Shown piece by piece: positions 53,868-61,054 of a stretch of DNA of 64,000 bases (position 1 is its first letter; each line of letters begins with the position of its first letter). Position numbers and translations under genes: made by a program. The DNA comes from Chitinophagaceae bacterium (GTDB lineage Bacteria; Bacteroidota; Bacteroidia; Chitinophagales; Chitinophagaceae). The stretch is from assembly GCA_947455215.1 (NCBI GenBank), contig CANGNA010000006.1:32254-96253 (forward strand). The letters are read 5' to 3'. The notes beneath the pieces were generated by a model, which made no database searches, was not told where the DNA came from, and was given only the letters and a program-made list of their open reading frames with translations.

Positions 53868-54653
53868 ATGAAAAATATCTACCTGCTATGTGCGTTGCTA
53901 CTATTATTTTTTACTCCTGTAACCACGCATGCACAAAAGAAGTTGACCGCGCATAAAATAGCACGCATCCTCCCTAGAGATACCATTAGCGTAAAAAATC
54001 TGCAATGGTGGGATTCATCCCGTAAACGCCTGGTGCCGGTAGCCATATATGCGCCTGCCAAAGTAAGAAATGCCAGGGTAGTCTTAGTCAGTCACAGCTA
54101 CGGACAGAACAATATGGATTGCTATCACCGGTATTCTTACTTGTGCAATTACCTGGCCCGGAAGGGCTACTACGTTGTAAGCATCCAGCACGAATTACCA
54201 ACAGATCCTTTGTTGCCGGTGGCAGGCTGCACGATGCAAACAAGGATGAGCAATTGGGAACGCGGAGCGGGCAATATACATTTTGTGATCGCACGGCTGA
54301 AACATGATCAACCCCAGCTGGACTATAAAAGCGTAACGCTGATAGGACATGCTAATGGTGGCGATATCAGTATGCTATATGCCCAAAAATGTCCGAAAGA
54401 TATAACTAAGGTAATATCGCTGGATAGCAGGCGCATGCCATTCCCACGAGCAGCATACCCTAAAGTATACGCTATCCGCTCCACAGAACAATCGGTTGAC
54501 GGTGGGGTAATACCCACCCTTGCAGAACAGAAGAAATACGGCATACGCTGTGTTAACGCACATTGCACACAAAACGATATGGACAATACAGCAACGGACA
54601 ATCAGCGAAAAGAAATAAGCGGATATATACTTAGCTTTATGCAGGCAAAATGA
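53868..54653 (+). CDS. Exported alpha/beta-hydrolase-like protein with Ala at the nucleophile position
   Basis: 261 residues from ATG 53868. Signal peptide MKNIYLLCALLLLFFTPVTT followed by HAQ. The fold is alpha/beta hydrolase: strand plus oxyanion loop RVVLVSHSYGQNN, helix-strand LARKGYYVVSIQHELPTDP, then the elbow VTLIGHANGGDISMLYAQ, the following strand VISLDSRRMPF, and KVYAIRSTEQSVDGGVIP with a late His (NAHCTQND). Where relatives are expected to have GHSNGG, residue 162 is Ala (GCT), so classical serine hydrolysis is not expected. SHSYG at 75-79 looks like an elbow but lies too early in the fold. It overlaps the beta-lactamase gene by four bases (ATGA). Confidence 0.83.
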   Translation: MKNIYLLCALLLLFFTPVTTHAQKKLTAHKIARILPRDTISVKNLQWWDSSRKRLVPVAIYAPAKVRNARVVLVSHSYGQNNMDCYHRYSYLCNYLARKGYYVVSIQHELPTDPLLPVAGCTMQTRMSNWERGAGNIHFVIARLKHDQPQLDYKSVTLIGHANGGDISMLYAQKCPKDITKVISLDSRRMPFPRAAYPKVYAIRSTEQSVDGGVIPTLAEQKKYGIRCVNAHCTQNDMDNTATDNQRKEISGYILSFMQAK

Positions 54654-55540
54654 CAACCATGAAAATAACTAAATTCCTGTTAGTGCTGTCTGCCATGAGT
54701 TACAAGAGCATAGCACAACACCCCCAATTGCAAAAACAACTTCAAACTTGCGTCACCTGTCATTCCGCTATTACCGGCATATCGCTTAAACTACTGGAAA
54801 CCAAAGAGGCCATCAACATCAACAACATTCACAAGTATCCCATGCAAAGCACCTATAAGGTACCCCTGGCCATGTATATACTTGATGGCGTAGACAAGGG
54901 CGCCATAAAGCTTGAACAGAAGATACATATCACCAATGAACTGCGCAGGAACACGTGGAGCCCGCTTGCCGAGAAATACCCCAAAGGCAATGTAGACCTG
55001 ACCGTGCGTGAGTTACTGGAATATATGGTATCGGCCAGCGACAATAATGCCTGCGATATATTGTTTAAATTAGCTAAAGGCCCTAAGGTAGTAAATGACT
55101 ACATACACAAGCTGGGTATAAAGGATATGAACATAGCGGCTACAGAGGCGCAGATGGGAGCTAAGTGGGATATGCAATACACCAACTGGGTAAACCCATC
55201 GGCGATGATACAGGTATTGGAAGGGCTGTATAATCACAAATACATCTCTGAAAAAAGCAGTGCGCTGCTGCTGCAATGGATGACCAATAGCGCCAACAGC
55301 GATAAACGCATAAAGGGCCTGTTGCCCAAGGGCACAGAAGTGGCACATAAAACGGGAACCTCAGGCACCGATAAAAAAGGCCTTACCGCTGCAGTTAACG
55401 ACATTGGTATCATCACCCTGCCCAATGGCAAGCACCTGGCCATAGCAGTGTTTGTATCTGATTTTAACGATAAACCAGAAGTAGCAGAAAAGACAATAGC
55501 TGACATAGCCAAAGCGGCCTACGATGAGTATGACAAGTAA
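54650..55540 (+). CDS. Class A beta-lactamase, PER-like (subclass A2)
   Basis: 296 residues; the ATG four codons in is an alternative start. Signal peptide ends near SYKSIAQ. All active-site motifs are present: MQSTYKVPLAMY (Ser67, Lys70), VSASDNNACD (SDN at 130-132), ATEAQM (Glu166) and VAHKTGTSG (Lys234-Thr-Gly). The context around Glu166 (EAQM, then QYTNW), the RIKGLLPKGTEVAHKTGTSG stretch and PMQS are very close to what I remember of PER-1, so subclass A2 is likely. It should hydrolyse beta-lactams in the periplasm; spectrum is not predictable. It contains a CVTCH motif near residue 34-38 of unclear meaning. It is sandwiched in an overlapping three-gene operon. Confidence 0.93.
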   Translation: MTTMKITKFLLVLSAMSYKSIAQHPQLQKQLQTCVTCHSAITGISLKLLETKEAININNIHKYPMQSTYKVPLAMYILDGVDKGAIKLEQKIHITNELRRNTWSPLAEKYPKGNVDLTVRELLEYMVSASDNNACDILFKLAKGPKVVNDYIHKLGIKDMNIAATEAQMGAKWDMQYTNWVNPSAMIQVLEGLYNHKYISEKSSALLLQWMTNSANSDKRIKGLLPKGTEVAHKTGTSGTDKKGLTAAVNDIGIITLPNGKHLAIAVFVSDFNDKPEVAEKTIADIAKAAYDEYDK

Positions 55541-56318
55541 CCGATCACAATTCTATATACTTATTCCCAGCCTACTAATAATAGGCTGGTTTATGTCTAT
55601 AGCATTAAAAACAAGCGCACAACAGAAAAAACTTCCACCGCCGCCTAAGTTCACCGACAGATCAGTTTGGTGCGACGGAACTGAATTTGACGATTCTATT
55701 AACAGGAGGATGCTGGGTGTCTCTTACTGCCAAAATTTAAGAGCTGAACATAGAAAGAAATTGGTCATTATCCTCACAGAAGAAGGAGATACTATAAACG
55801 ATTATCAATATATCAGTTTGGGCTTAGCAGAACACGATTACCGCACGATGCGCATACACCATATGCCTTTGATGCATTATTCGGATGCCCGGCAACTTAC
55901 TGCATTCACTTATGCCGACAGCCTAAATAGCGGTGCCGAATCTATTTATGCCGGTATCATGGCGAACCGTAATCGGGTAAGATATCCGGCAAAGGATATC
56001 ACATTAATAGGCCACGGCCGTTATGGCGACATGTGCCTGATGTTTGCAGCAAAATATCCGGGTATGGCAGCAAAAGTGATCGCTTTGAACAGCACTAACT
56101 TTCCTATGCCATTATCATCTATTCCTAAGCTATATTATATACAAGCCGGCGACAATGACACCCCGCCAGGAATAATACCAACACCTGCGCAACAAAAACA
56201 ATATGGCATAACAGTGGCCAAAATAAAATGCAACGCTGCCCATATAGGATGGCAAACTCGTCGTCACGAGCAAGATGAGATCATTGCCCTATTATGGGAG
56301 CTTATAAGGAAACCATAG
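55524..56318 (+). CDS. Exported alpha/beta-hydrolase paralogue, doubly degenerate active site
   Basis: 264 residues. The signal anchor or peptide is ILIPSLLIIGWFMSIALKTS followed by AQ. It aligns with the protein at 53868-54653 along most of its length: IIGW onset, KLVIILTEEGDTINDYQYIS, DITLIGHGRYGDMCLMFAAK, KVIALNSTNFPMP, KLYYIQAGDNDTPPGIIP and QQKQYGITVAKIKCNAAHIG. The elbow is GHGRYG, with Gly165 at the nucleophile position, and the residue after strand 6 is Asn where the paralogue has Asp. So it is predicted inactive as a serine hydrolase. It overlaps the beta-lactamase stop by 17 bases, implying translational coupling. Confidence 0.82.
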   Translation: MSMTSNRSQFYILIPSLLIIGWFMSIALKTSAQQKKLPPPPKFTDRSVWCDGTEFDDSINRRMLGVSYCQNLRAEHRKKLVIILTEEGDTINDYQYISLGLAEHDYRTMRIHHMPLMHYSDARQLTAFTYADSLNSGAESIYAGIMANRNRVRYPAKDITLIGHGRYGDMCLMFAAKYPGMAAKVIALNSTNFPMPLSSIPKLYYIQAGDNDTPPGIIPTPAQQKQYGITVAKIKCNAAHIGWQTRRHEQDEIIALLWELIRKP

Positions 56319-56323
56319 CAAAC

Positions 56324-56353
56324 AAAAGCCCCGGCCATACGACCGGGGCTTTT
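56324..56353. terminator. Terminator between the beta-lactamase operon and gcvP
   Basis: An 11-bp perfect stem (aaaagccccgg / ccggggctttt) with an 8-base loop. T-rich flanks on both strands serve the plus-strand operon (six bases after its stop) and the minus-strand gcvP (23 bases after its stop). Confidence 0.9.
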
Positions 56354-56375
56354 TTATTCATGTTTGTAAGTTTAA

Positions 56376-59252
56376 TTATGCTTCAGCATAAGACTCTGTA
56401 GGCTCACAAGTACAAACCAGGTTACGATCGCCGTAAGTGTTGTTCACGCGGGCTACGCTTGGCCAGAACTTGTTATGCTTTACATAAGGCAGCGGATAAG
56501 CTGCCTGCTGGCGGCTGTAGCTGTGGCTCCACTCATCAGCAGTAATTACTTGCTGCGTATGTGGCGCGTTCTTCAAAGGATTGTCAGCCTTATCCATACG
56601 ACCCTCTTCAATAGCGCGTATCTCGGCACGTATGCCCAGCAGTGCATCACAGAAGCGGTCCAGCTCCGCCTTATCCTCGCTTTCTGTTGGCTCTATCATG
56701 ATAGTGCCCGCCACAGGGAAGCTCATAGTAGGCGCATGGAAGCCATAATCGATCAGGCGCTTGGCCACATCTTCTGCTTCGATTTCGGCCGTCTTCTTGA
56801 ACGGACGCAGGTCAACAATGAACTCGTGCGCACATGTGCCACCACTGCCGGTATACAGGATATCGAAATCGTTCTGCAGGCGCGCACGCATGTAGTTGGC
56901 ATTGAGTATTGCATACTCAGTAGCCTTACGCACGCCTACAGGGCCCAGCATACGGATGTATGCGTAAGATATCAGCAAGATGCTTGCAGAACCGTAAGGA
57001 GCAGCCGATACCGCATGAGCCGCACTATTGCCGCCATTGTATTCTACGTGGCCAGGCAGGAATGGCTCCAGGTGCTTGCGTACACAGATAGGGCCCATAC
57101 CAGGACCGCCACCGCCGTGCGGTATTGCAAATGTTTTATGCAGGTTCAGGTGACATACGTCGGCGCCTATCAGGCCGGGTGCAGTAAGCCCTACCTGCGC
57201 GTTCATGTTAGCACCATCCATGTATACCTGGCCGCCATGTGCATGTACTATGTCAGTAATATCCTTTACTGTTTCTTCGTACACGCCATACGTGCTCGGG
57301 TAAGTGATCATGATACCAGCCAGCTTATCTGCATGCTGTGCAGCTTTAGCCTTCAGGTCTTCTACATCAATGTAACCATTATCCAGCGCCTTTACCACCA
57401 CTACTTTATAGCCAACCATCACCGCACTGGCAGGGTTAGTACCATGGGCAGATATAGGTATCAGTATCACATCGCGATGCTTGTCGCCACGGCTTTCGTG
57501 ATAGCCGCGAATAGACAGCAAACCGGCATATTCGCCCTGGGCACCACTGTTTGGCTGCAGGCTGCAGGCATCAAAAGCTGTTATCTCGCAAAGGTAAGCA
57601 GCAAGCTCTTTAGCCATTTGCTCATACCCTGCTGCCTGCTCGCGCGGTGCGAACGGATGCATCTTGCTCCAGTAAGGAGAACTGAGTGGCATCATCTCGC
57701 TGGCGGCATTCAGCTTCATGGTGCAAGAACCCAAAGAGATCATGCTGGTGTTCAGGCTCAGGTCCTTATTCTCCAGCATCTTTATGTAGCGCATCATCTG
57801 CGTTTCGCTATGATGTGCATTGAATACATGCGCAGTTAAAAATTCGCTGGTGCGGGTGAGCGATGTAGGGATATGCTCCAATATCATCTCTTCATCCAGG
57901 CTTAGCGATATTGTTTCGTCGACAGAGCTGAATACGCCCAGGATGTTCATCACATCATCAGCAGTAGTGGTCTCGTCGAGAGATATGCCCACCAGGTTGC
58001 CGGCATGGTAGCGGAAGTTCATTCCGGCGGCTTCAGCCTTAGTGCGGATAGCGGCGCTATCTGCTACTGCAACAACAATGGTATCAAAGTAGCTCTTGCT
58101 ATGCAGCTTATGACCCGCCGCAACAATGGCATCGCCCAGTGCCTGCGTCAGCGCCGCAGTACGCTTGGCAATACGCTTCAGGCCATCGGGGCCATGGAAT
58201 ACAGCATACATTGCTGCCATATTAGCCAGCAGTGCCTGTGCGGTACAAATATTAGAAGTCGCCTTTTCGCGCTTGATGTGCTGCTCACGTGTCTGCAGGG
58301 CCATACGCAGTGCGCGGTTGCCCTGTGCATCTATGCTGATACCGATGATACGGCCAGGCATCTGGCGCTTGAAATCGTCTTTTGTTGCAAAGAACGCTGC
58401 GTGCGGACCACCAAAGCCCATTGGCACGCCAAAACGCTGAGCCGAACCGAATGCCACGTCAGCACCCAGTTCTCCCGGAGGAGTGAGGAGCGTCAATGCC
58501 AACAGGTCAGAAGCCATAGCTACATAACCACCTGCCTCGTGCATGGTATTGATGAAACCACGGTAATCTTCTATGCTGCCCTTTGCGTTAGGATACTGTA
58601 TCAGTGCACCAAAATAGGTCTTGTCCAGGTCGGCCACGCGGTAGTCGCCATATACCACTTCTATGCCCAGTGGTGTGGCACGGGTAACCACCACATCCTT
58701 GGTCTGTGCAAACACATCGTGATCTACAAAGAATTTAGGACGCTCCGGATTCTTATCATCCTTATTCAGCGTGTGGAAGAACATGGCCATTGCCTCGGCA
58801 GCAGCTGTACCTTCGTCCAGCAGCGATGCGTTGGCCAGTTCCATACCTGTCAGGTCACTGATCATTGTCTGATAGTTCAGCAGGCTTTCCAGGCGGCCCT
58901 GGCTGATCTCAGCCTGGTAAGGAGTGTACTGTGTGTACCATCCCGGGTTTTCGAAAATATTGCGCAGGATAACGCTTGGTGTATGCGTGTCGTAATAACC
59001 CTGCCCGATGTAATTTTTGTAAACTTTATTTTTCTGCGATATCTCATTTACCAACGCCAGGTAAGCAGCCTCGCTCATAGACTCCGGCAGGCGGAGCTTA
59101 TGGTCCATACGTATGGCCGCAGGCACTGTGCGACCGACCAACTCGTCGATACTGTCTAACCCAATGGTAGCCAGCATCTGTTTTGTCTCCTCTTCGTTGG
59201 GCCCAATGTGACGACCCTGGAACTCCTTGTTCTGAGCAAGAAATAAATTCAT
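56376..59252 (-). CDS. gcvP: Glycine dehydrogenase (decarboxylating), P-protein
   Basis: 958 residues, full single-chain form. It decarboxylates glycine with PLP and passes the aminomethyl group to the lipoyl H-protein. N-terminal half: [54 protein letters not shown] and [11 protein letters not shown]-terminal half: [35 protein letters not shown] and [20 protein letters not shown] (PLP Lys). The other gcv genes (H, T, L) are not in the window. A -33/-7 promoter pair lies about 60 bases upstream. Confidence 0.97.
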   Translation of the reverse strand: MNLFLAQNKEFQGRHIGPNEEETKQMLATIGLDSIDELVGRTVPAAIRMDHKLRLPESMSEAAYLALVNEISQKNKVYKNYIGQGYYDTHTPSVILRNIFENPGWYTQYTPYQAEISQGRLESLLNYQTMISDLTGMELANASLLDEGTAAAEAMAMFFHTLNKDDKNPERPKFFVDHDVFAQTKDVVVTRATPLGIEVVYGDYRVADLDKTYFGALIQYPNAKGSIEDYRGFINTMHEAGGYVAMASDLLALTLLTPPGELGADVAFGSAQRFGVPMGFGGPHAAFFATKDDFKRQMPGRIIGISIDAQGNRALRMALQTREQHIKREKATSNICTAQALLANMAAMYAVFHGPDGLKRIAKRTAALTQALGDAIVAAGHKLHSKSYFDTIVVAVADSAAIRTKAEAAGMNFRYHAGNLVGISLDETTTADDVMNILGVFSSVDETISLSLDEEMILEHIPTSLTRTSEFLTAHVFNAHHSETQMMRYIKMLENKDLSLNTSMISLGSCTMKLNAASEMMPLSSPYWSKMHPFAPREQAAGYEQMAKELAAYLCEITAFDACSLQPNSGAQGEYAGLLSIRGYHESRGDKHRDVILIPISAHGTNPASAVMVGYKVVVVKALDNGYIDVEDLKAKAAQHADKLAGIMITYPSTYGVYEETVKDITDIVHAHGGQVYMDGANMNAQVGLTAPGLIGADVCHLNLHKTFAIPHGGGGPGMGPICVRKHLEPFLPGHVEYNGGNSAAHAVSAAPYGSASILLISYAYIRMLGPVGVRKATEYAILNANYMRARLQNDFDILYTGSGGTCAHEFIVDLRPFKKTAEIEAEDVAKRLIDYGFHAPTMSFPVAGTIMIEPTESEDKAELDRFCDALLGIRAEIRAIEEGRMDKADNPLKNAPHTQQVITADEWSHSYSRQQAAYPLPYVKHNKFWPSVARVNNTYGDRNLVCTCEPTESYAEA

Positions 59253-59310
59253 ATCGCTTATTTATTATTGAAAAAATGAAATGAGTGAACCACACCCTTG
59301 AATTATACCT

Positions 59311-59340
59311 CAAAGTTAACCTTAAGGTGCGGATTTGCAA
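59311..59340 (-). promoter_or_regulatory. -33/-7 promoter of gcvP
   Basis: On the minus strand TTG (59340-59338), then 19 bases, then TAACTTTG (59318-59311). This fits the Bacteroidetes TTG-N19-TAnnTTTG consensus. The -7 box ends 58 bases before the gcvP ATG. No glycine riboswitch is recognisable in between. Confidence 0.65.
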
Positions 59341-59390
59341 AAAGAGGATTAACCTTACAAAAATGACCGTGTAAGGAGGGTTATTTTCAG

Positions 59391-59398
59391 TAATTTTG
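59391..59398 (+). promoter_or_regulatory. -7 promoter box of the toxin-antitoxin pair
   Basis: TAATTTTG, exact TAnnTTTG, 41 bases before the antitoxin ATG. Divergent to the gcvP promoter. A short repeated TTTTCAG/TAATTTT neighbourhood could include an operator, not provable here. Confidence 0.5.
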
Positions 59399-59439
59399 GT
59401 AACAATAGATAGAACTCTGATCACGCAAAACACGATCTC

Positions 59440-59691
59440 ATGATGAATCTCCAATATATATCAGATGGTTCAGGGCAGACCAAAGCAGTACAGCTACAGA
59501 TAGCTATAGAAGATTGGAATCTCCTGAAAAAAAAATATAAAGAGTTTGAGGAAGAAGAGCTTGCAGCTAATATATCTGAACCGATCCCAGAATGGCAAGT
59601 AGAACTTGGCAAGAGAGAGTTAAATAATATTGCAGAAGGTACTACTGAGCTTATAGAATGGTCTGAAGCCAAAAAACAATTCAAGCTCTAA
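59440..59691 (+). CDS. Antitoxin-like protein of a RelE/ParE module
   Basis: 83 residues (ATGATG, so the second Met may be the start). An acidic, helix-rich sequence (EDWNLLKKKYKEFEEEELAA, ELGKRELNNIAEGTTELIEW, SEAKKQFKL). The C-terminal part is acidic-helical as in toxin-neutralising tails. No family name assigned. It is five bases upstream of a ParE-like toxin, the usual antitoxin-first order. Confidence 0.7.
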   Translation: MMNLQYISDGSGQTKAVQLQIAIEDWNLLKKKYKEFEEEELAANISEPIPEWQVELGKRELNNIAEGTTELIEWSEAKKQFKL

Positions 59692-59696
59692 AGTGC

Positions 59697-59984
59697 ATGG
59701 CATTAAAAATAATCCTTACCACTAATGCACGCAGAGACATACAACAAGCCATCGATTGGGAAAATGAACGTCTGACAGGCTTAGGTGAACGCTTTCTACA
59801 TCACCTGGAACAGAAATTAAGTGCCCTATCAATTAAACCCTTTATTGGCAGTGTTCGATATGATAGTGTGAGATGCACCACTACAAGTGTATTTCAATAC
59901 GTTATTCATTATACTGTAAATGCAGATGCACAATTGGTCACCGTGTTGCGTGTATTACATACAAGGCAAAGACCGCTTTGGTAA
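59697..59984 (+). CDS. RelE/ParE-superfamily toxin
   Basis: 95 residues. The ParE/RelE plan is visible: N-terminal strand ALKIILTTNARRDIQQAIDW, the long helix pair ENERLTGLGERFLHHLEQKL, PFIGSVRYDSVRC and the closing strand FQYVIHYTVNADAQLVTVLR with VLHTRQRPLW, a typical ParE ending (H-x-x-R/Q-x-P-x-x-W). It may act on gyrase or be ribosome-directed; not decidable. The pair sits between gcvP and an outer-membrane protein, a small accessory insertion. Confidence 0.82.
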   Translation: MALKIILTTNARRDIQQAIDWENERLTGLGERFLHHLEQKLSALSIKPFIGSVRYDSVRCTTTSVFQYVIHYTVNADAQLVTVLRVLHTRQRPLW

Positions 59985-60013
59985 TAATTCCGGGAATAGT
60001 CAAAAACAAAAAA

Positions 60014-60037
60014 AAGAGTGCCTGAAAAAGCACTCTT
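60014..60037 (-). terminator. Terminator
   Basis: An 8-bp stem (aagagtgc / gcactctt) with an 8-base loop. On the minus strand it is followed by a run of T, so it likely ends the minus-strand outer-membrane gene about 128 bases upstream. It also lies 29 bases past the toxin stop. Confidence 0.75.
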
Positions 60038-60164
60038 GTGGAAATCTAATATTGGGTATCTCCGTTCCTTAAATTTCCATCGAACACACACACTATCAGG
60101 AGATACATGAATAATATTGCAAACATCATGCCCTTTGTTATACAACGGCATGTTAAAACTGAGT

Positions 60165-60914
60165 TTAGCGGAAGCGATACCTAAGTCCAACTGTTTCAGG
60201 GAAGAACATCACTCCGTAATTAGTTGTTCCGTGGTTATCAACAACATTGTTTGTTGTTCCGGTCATCACCTTCGCATAACGGGCACCCAGTTCCACATTC
60301 ACACCCCACCTGCGCAGGAAGTAGTACGTGTAACCCACCTGTGCACCTACCATGTAACCAACCCCACTTGCATAGTTGTAATTGGATATGTAGCGGTAAG
60401 ACGAATCAGGCTCATTGTTGTATTTGCTGTAGCCGGTAGAACCATCGCTTATGGTATTTACCATGCCGATAGTAGCACCAAAATAAAGGTTAGCGCGGTT
60501 CAGCACATGATATTCGCTGTAAAAAGGTATGACATAATTAAACTGGAGTACAGAAGATATGGCAGGCTTGCCCAGTCCGAATGTCACATCCTGCGGCTTC
60601 AGGTAAGTACCATAAGTGTATGGCTGAGACCATGTGCCATAAGACTCCCATTTACGCCAGCCAATGGCCAGGTTGACATGGAAGTGCGGCGTTACTACAT
60701 ACTGCACATTCACCGACATTTCCGGCACCACCTTAGTACGGGAACCCTGGTAAAATTTCTCAGGGCCCACAGGACGGGTAATCGTGCTGCCGCCATAGTT
60801 GATGCCAATGTCCCAACGCTTATCTACGCCGTAGTTTTGCCACACATTGGTTTGTGCAAGCGCTTCAAAAGACACAACAGACAATAATGCGGCAGTAAGC
60901 AAAGTTCCCTTCAT
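60165..60914 (-). CDS. Outer-membrane beta-barrel protein
   Basis: 249 residues. Signal peptide (GTLLTAALLSVVSFEALAQ), then an OMP_b-brl-like sequence with repeated strand-turn patterns (MSVNVQYVVTPHFHVNLAIG, VLQFNYVIPFYSEYHVLNRA, GYMVGAQVGYTYYFLRRWGV, NVELGARYAKVMTG) and an aromatic-rich end (TVGLRYRFR). Function unknown. A -7 box lies about 30 bases upstream. Confidence 0.82.
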   Translation of the reverse strand: MKGTLLTAALLSVVSFEALAQTNVWQNYGVDKRWDIGINYGGSTITRPVGPEKFYQGSRTKVVPEMSVNVQYVVTPHFHVNLAIGWRKWESYGTWSQPYTYGTYLKPQDVTFGLGKPAISSVLQFNYVIPFYSEYHVLNRANLYFGATIGMVNTISDGSTGYSKYNNEPDSSYRYISNYNYASGVGYMVGAQVGYTYYFLRRWGVNVELGARYAKVMTGTTNNVVDNHGTTNYGVMFFPETVGLRYRFR

Positions 60915-60942
60915 ATGATGAAGTCAGTTTGAATTTAAACAC

Positions 60943-60950
60943 CAAATCTA
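60943..60950 (-). promoter_or_regulatory. -7 promoter box for the outer-membrane protein gene
   Basis: TAGATTTG on the minus strand, exact TAnnTTTG, 28 bases before the ATG at 60914. Confidence 0.5.
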
Positions 60951-60974
60951 AGTAATTATGTTAAAACAAGGAAA

Positions 60975-60998
60975 CGGCAGGCTAAAAATTGCCTGCCG
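60975..60998 (-). terminator. Terminator after the AAA+ ATPase gene
   Basis: A perfect 8-bp GC-rich stem (cggcaggc / gcctgccg) with an 8-base AT loop, 57 bases after the ATPase stop. Confidence 0.75.
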
Positions 60999-61054
60999 CC
61001 CATGCTTTTCATTTGTAATATCTCTTTTTCCGGCACCTTCCGACCGGATGGCCG

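Noticed and set aside
56475..57839. 454-codon open frame on the plus strand
   Set aside because: Antisense to gcvP. Composition (many Cys, His, Arg) is that of an out-of-frame shadow, with no family motif.
58005..59159. 384-codon open frame on the plus strand
   Set aside because: Antisense to the first half of gcvP; same shadow character.
59253..59310. Glycine riboswitch upstream of gcvP
   Set aside because: The leader is short and AT-rich and shows none of the paired aptamer motifs.
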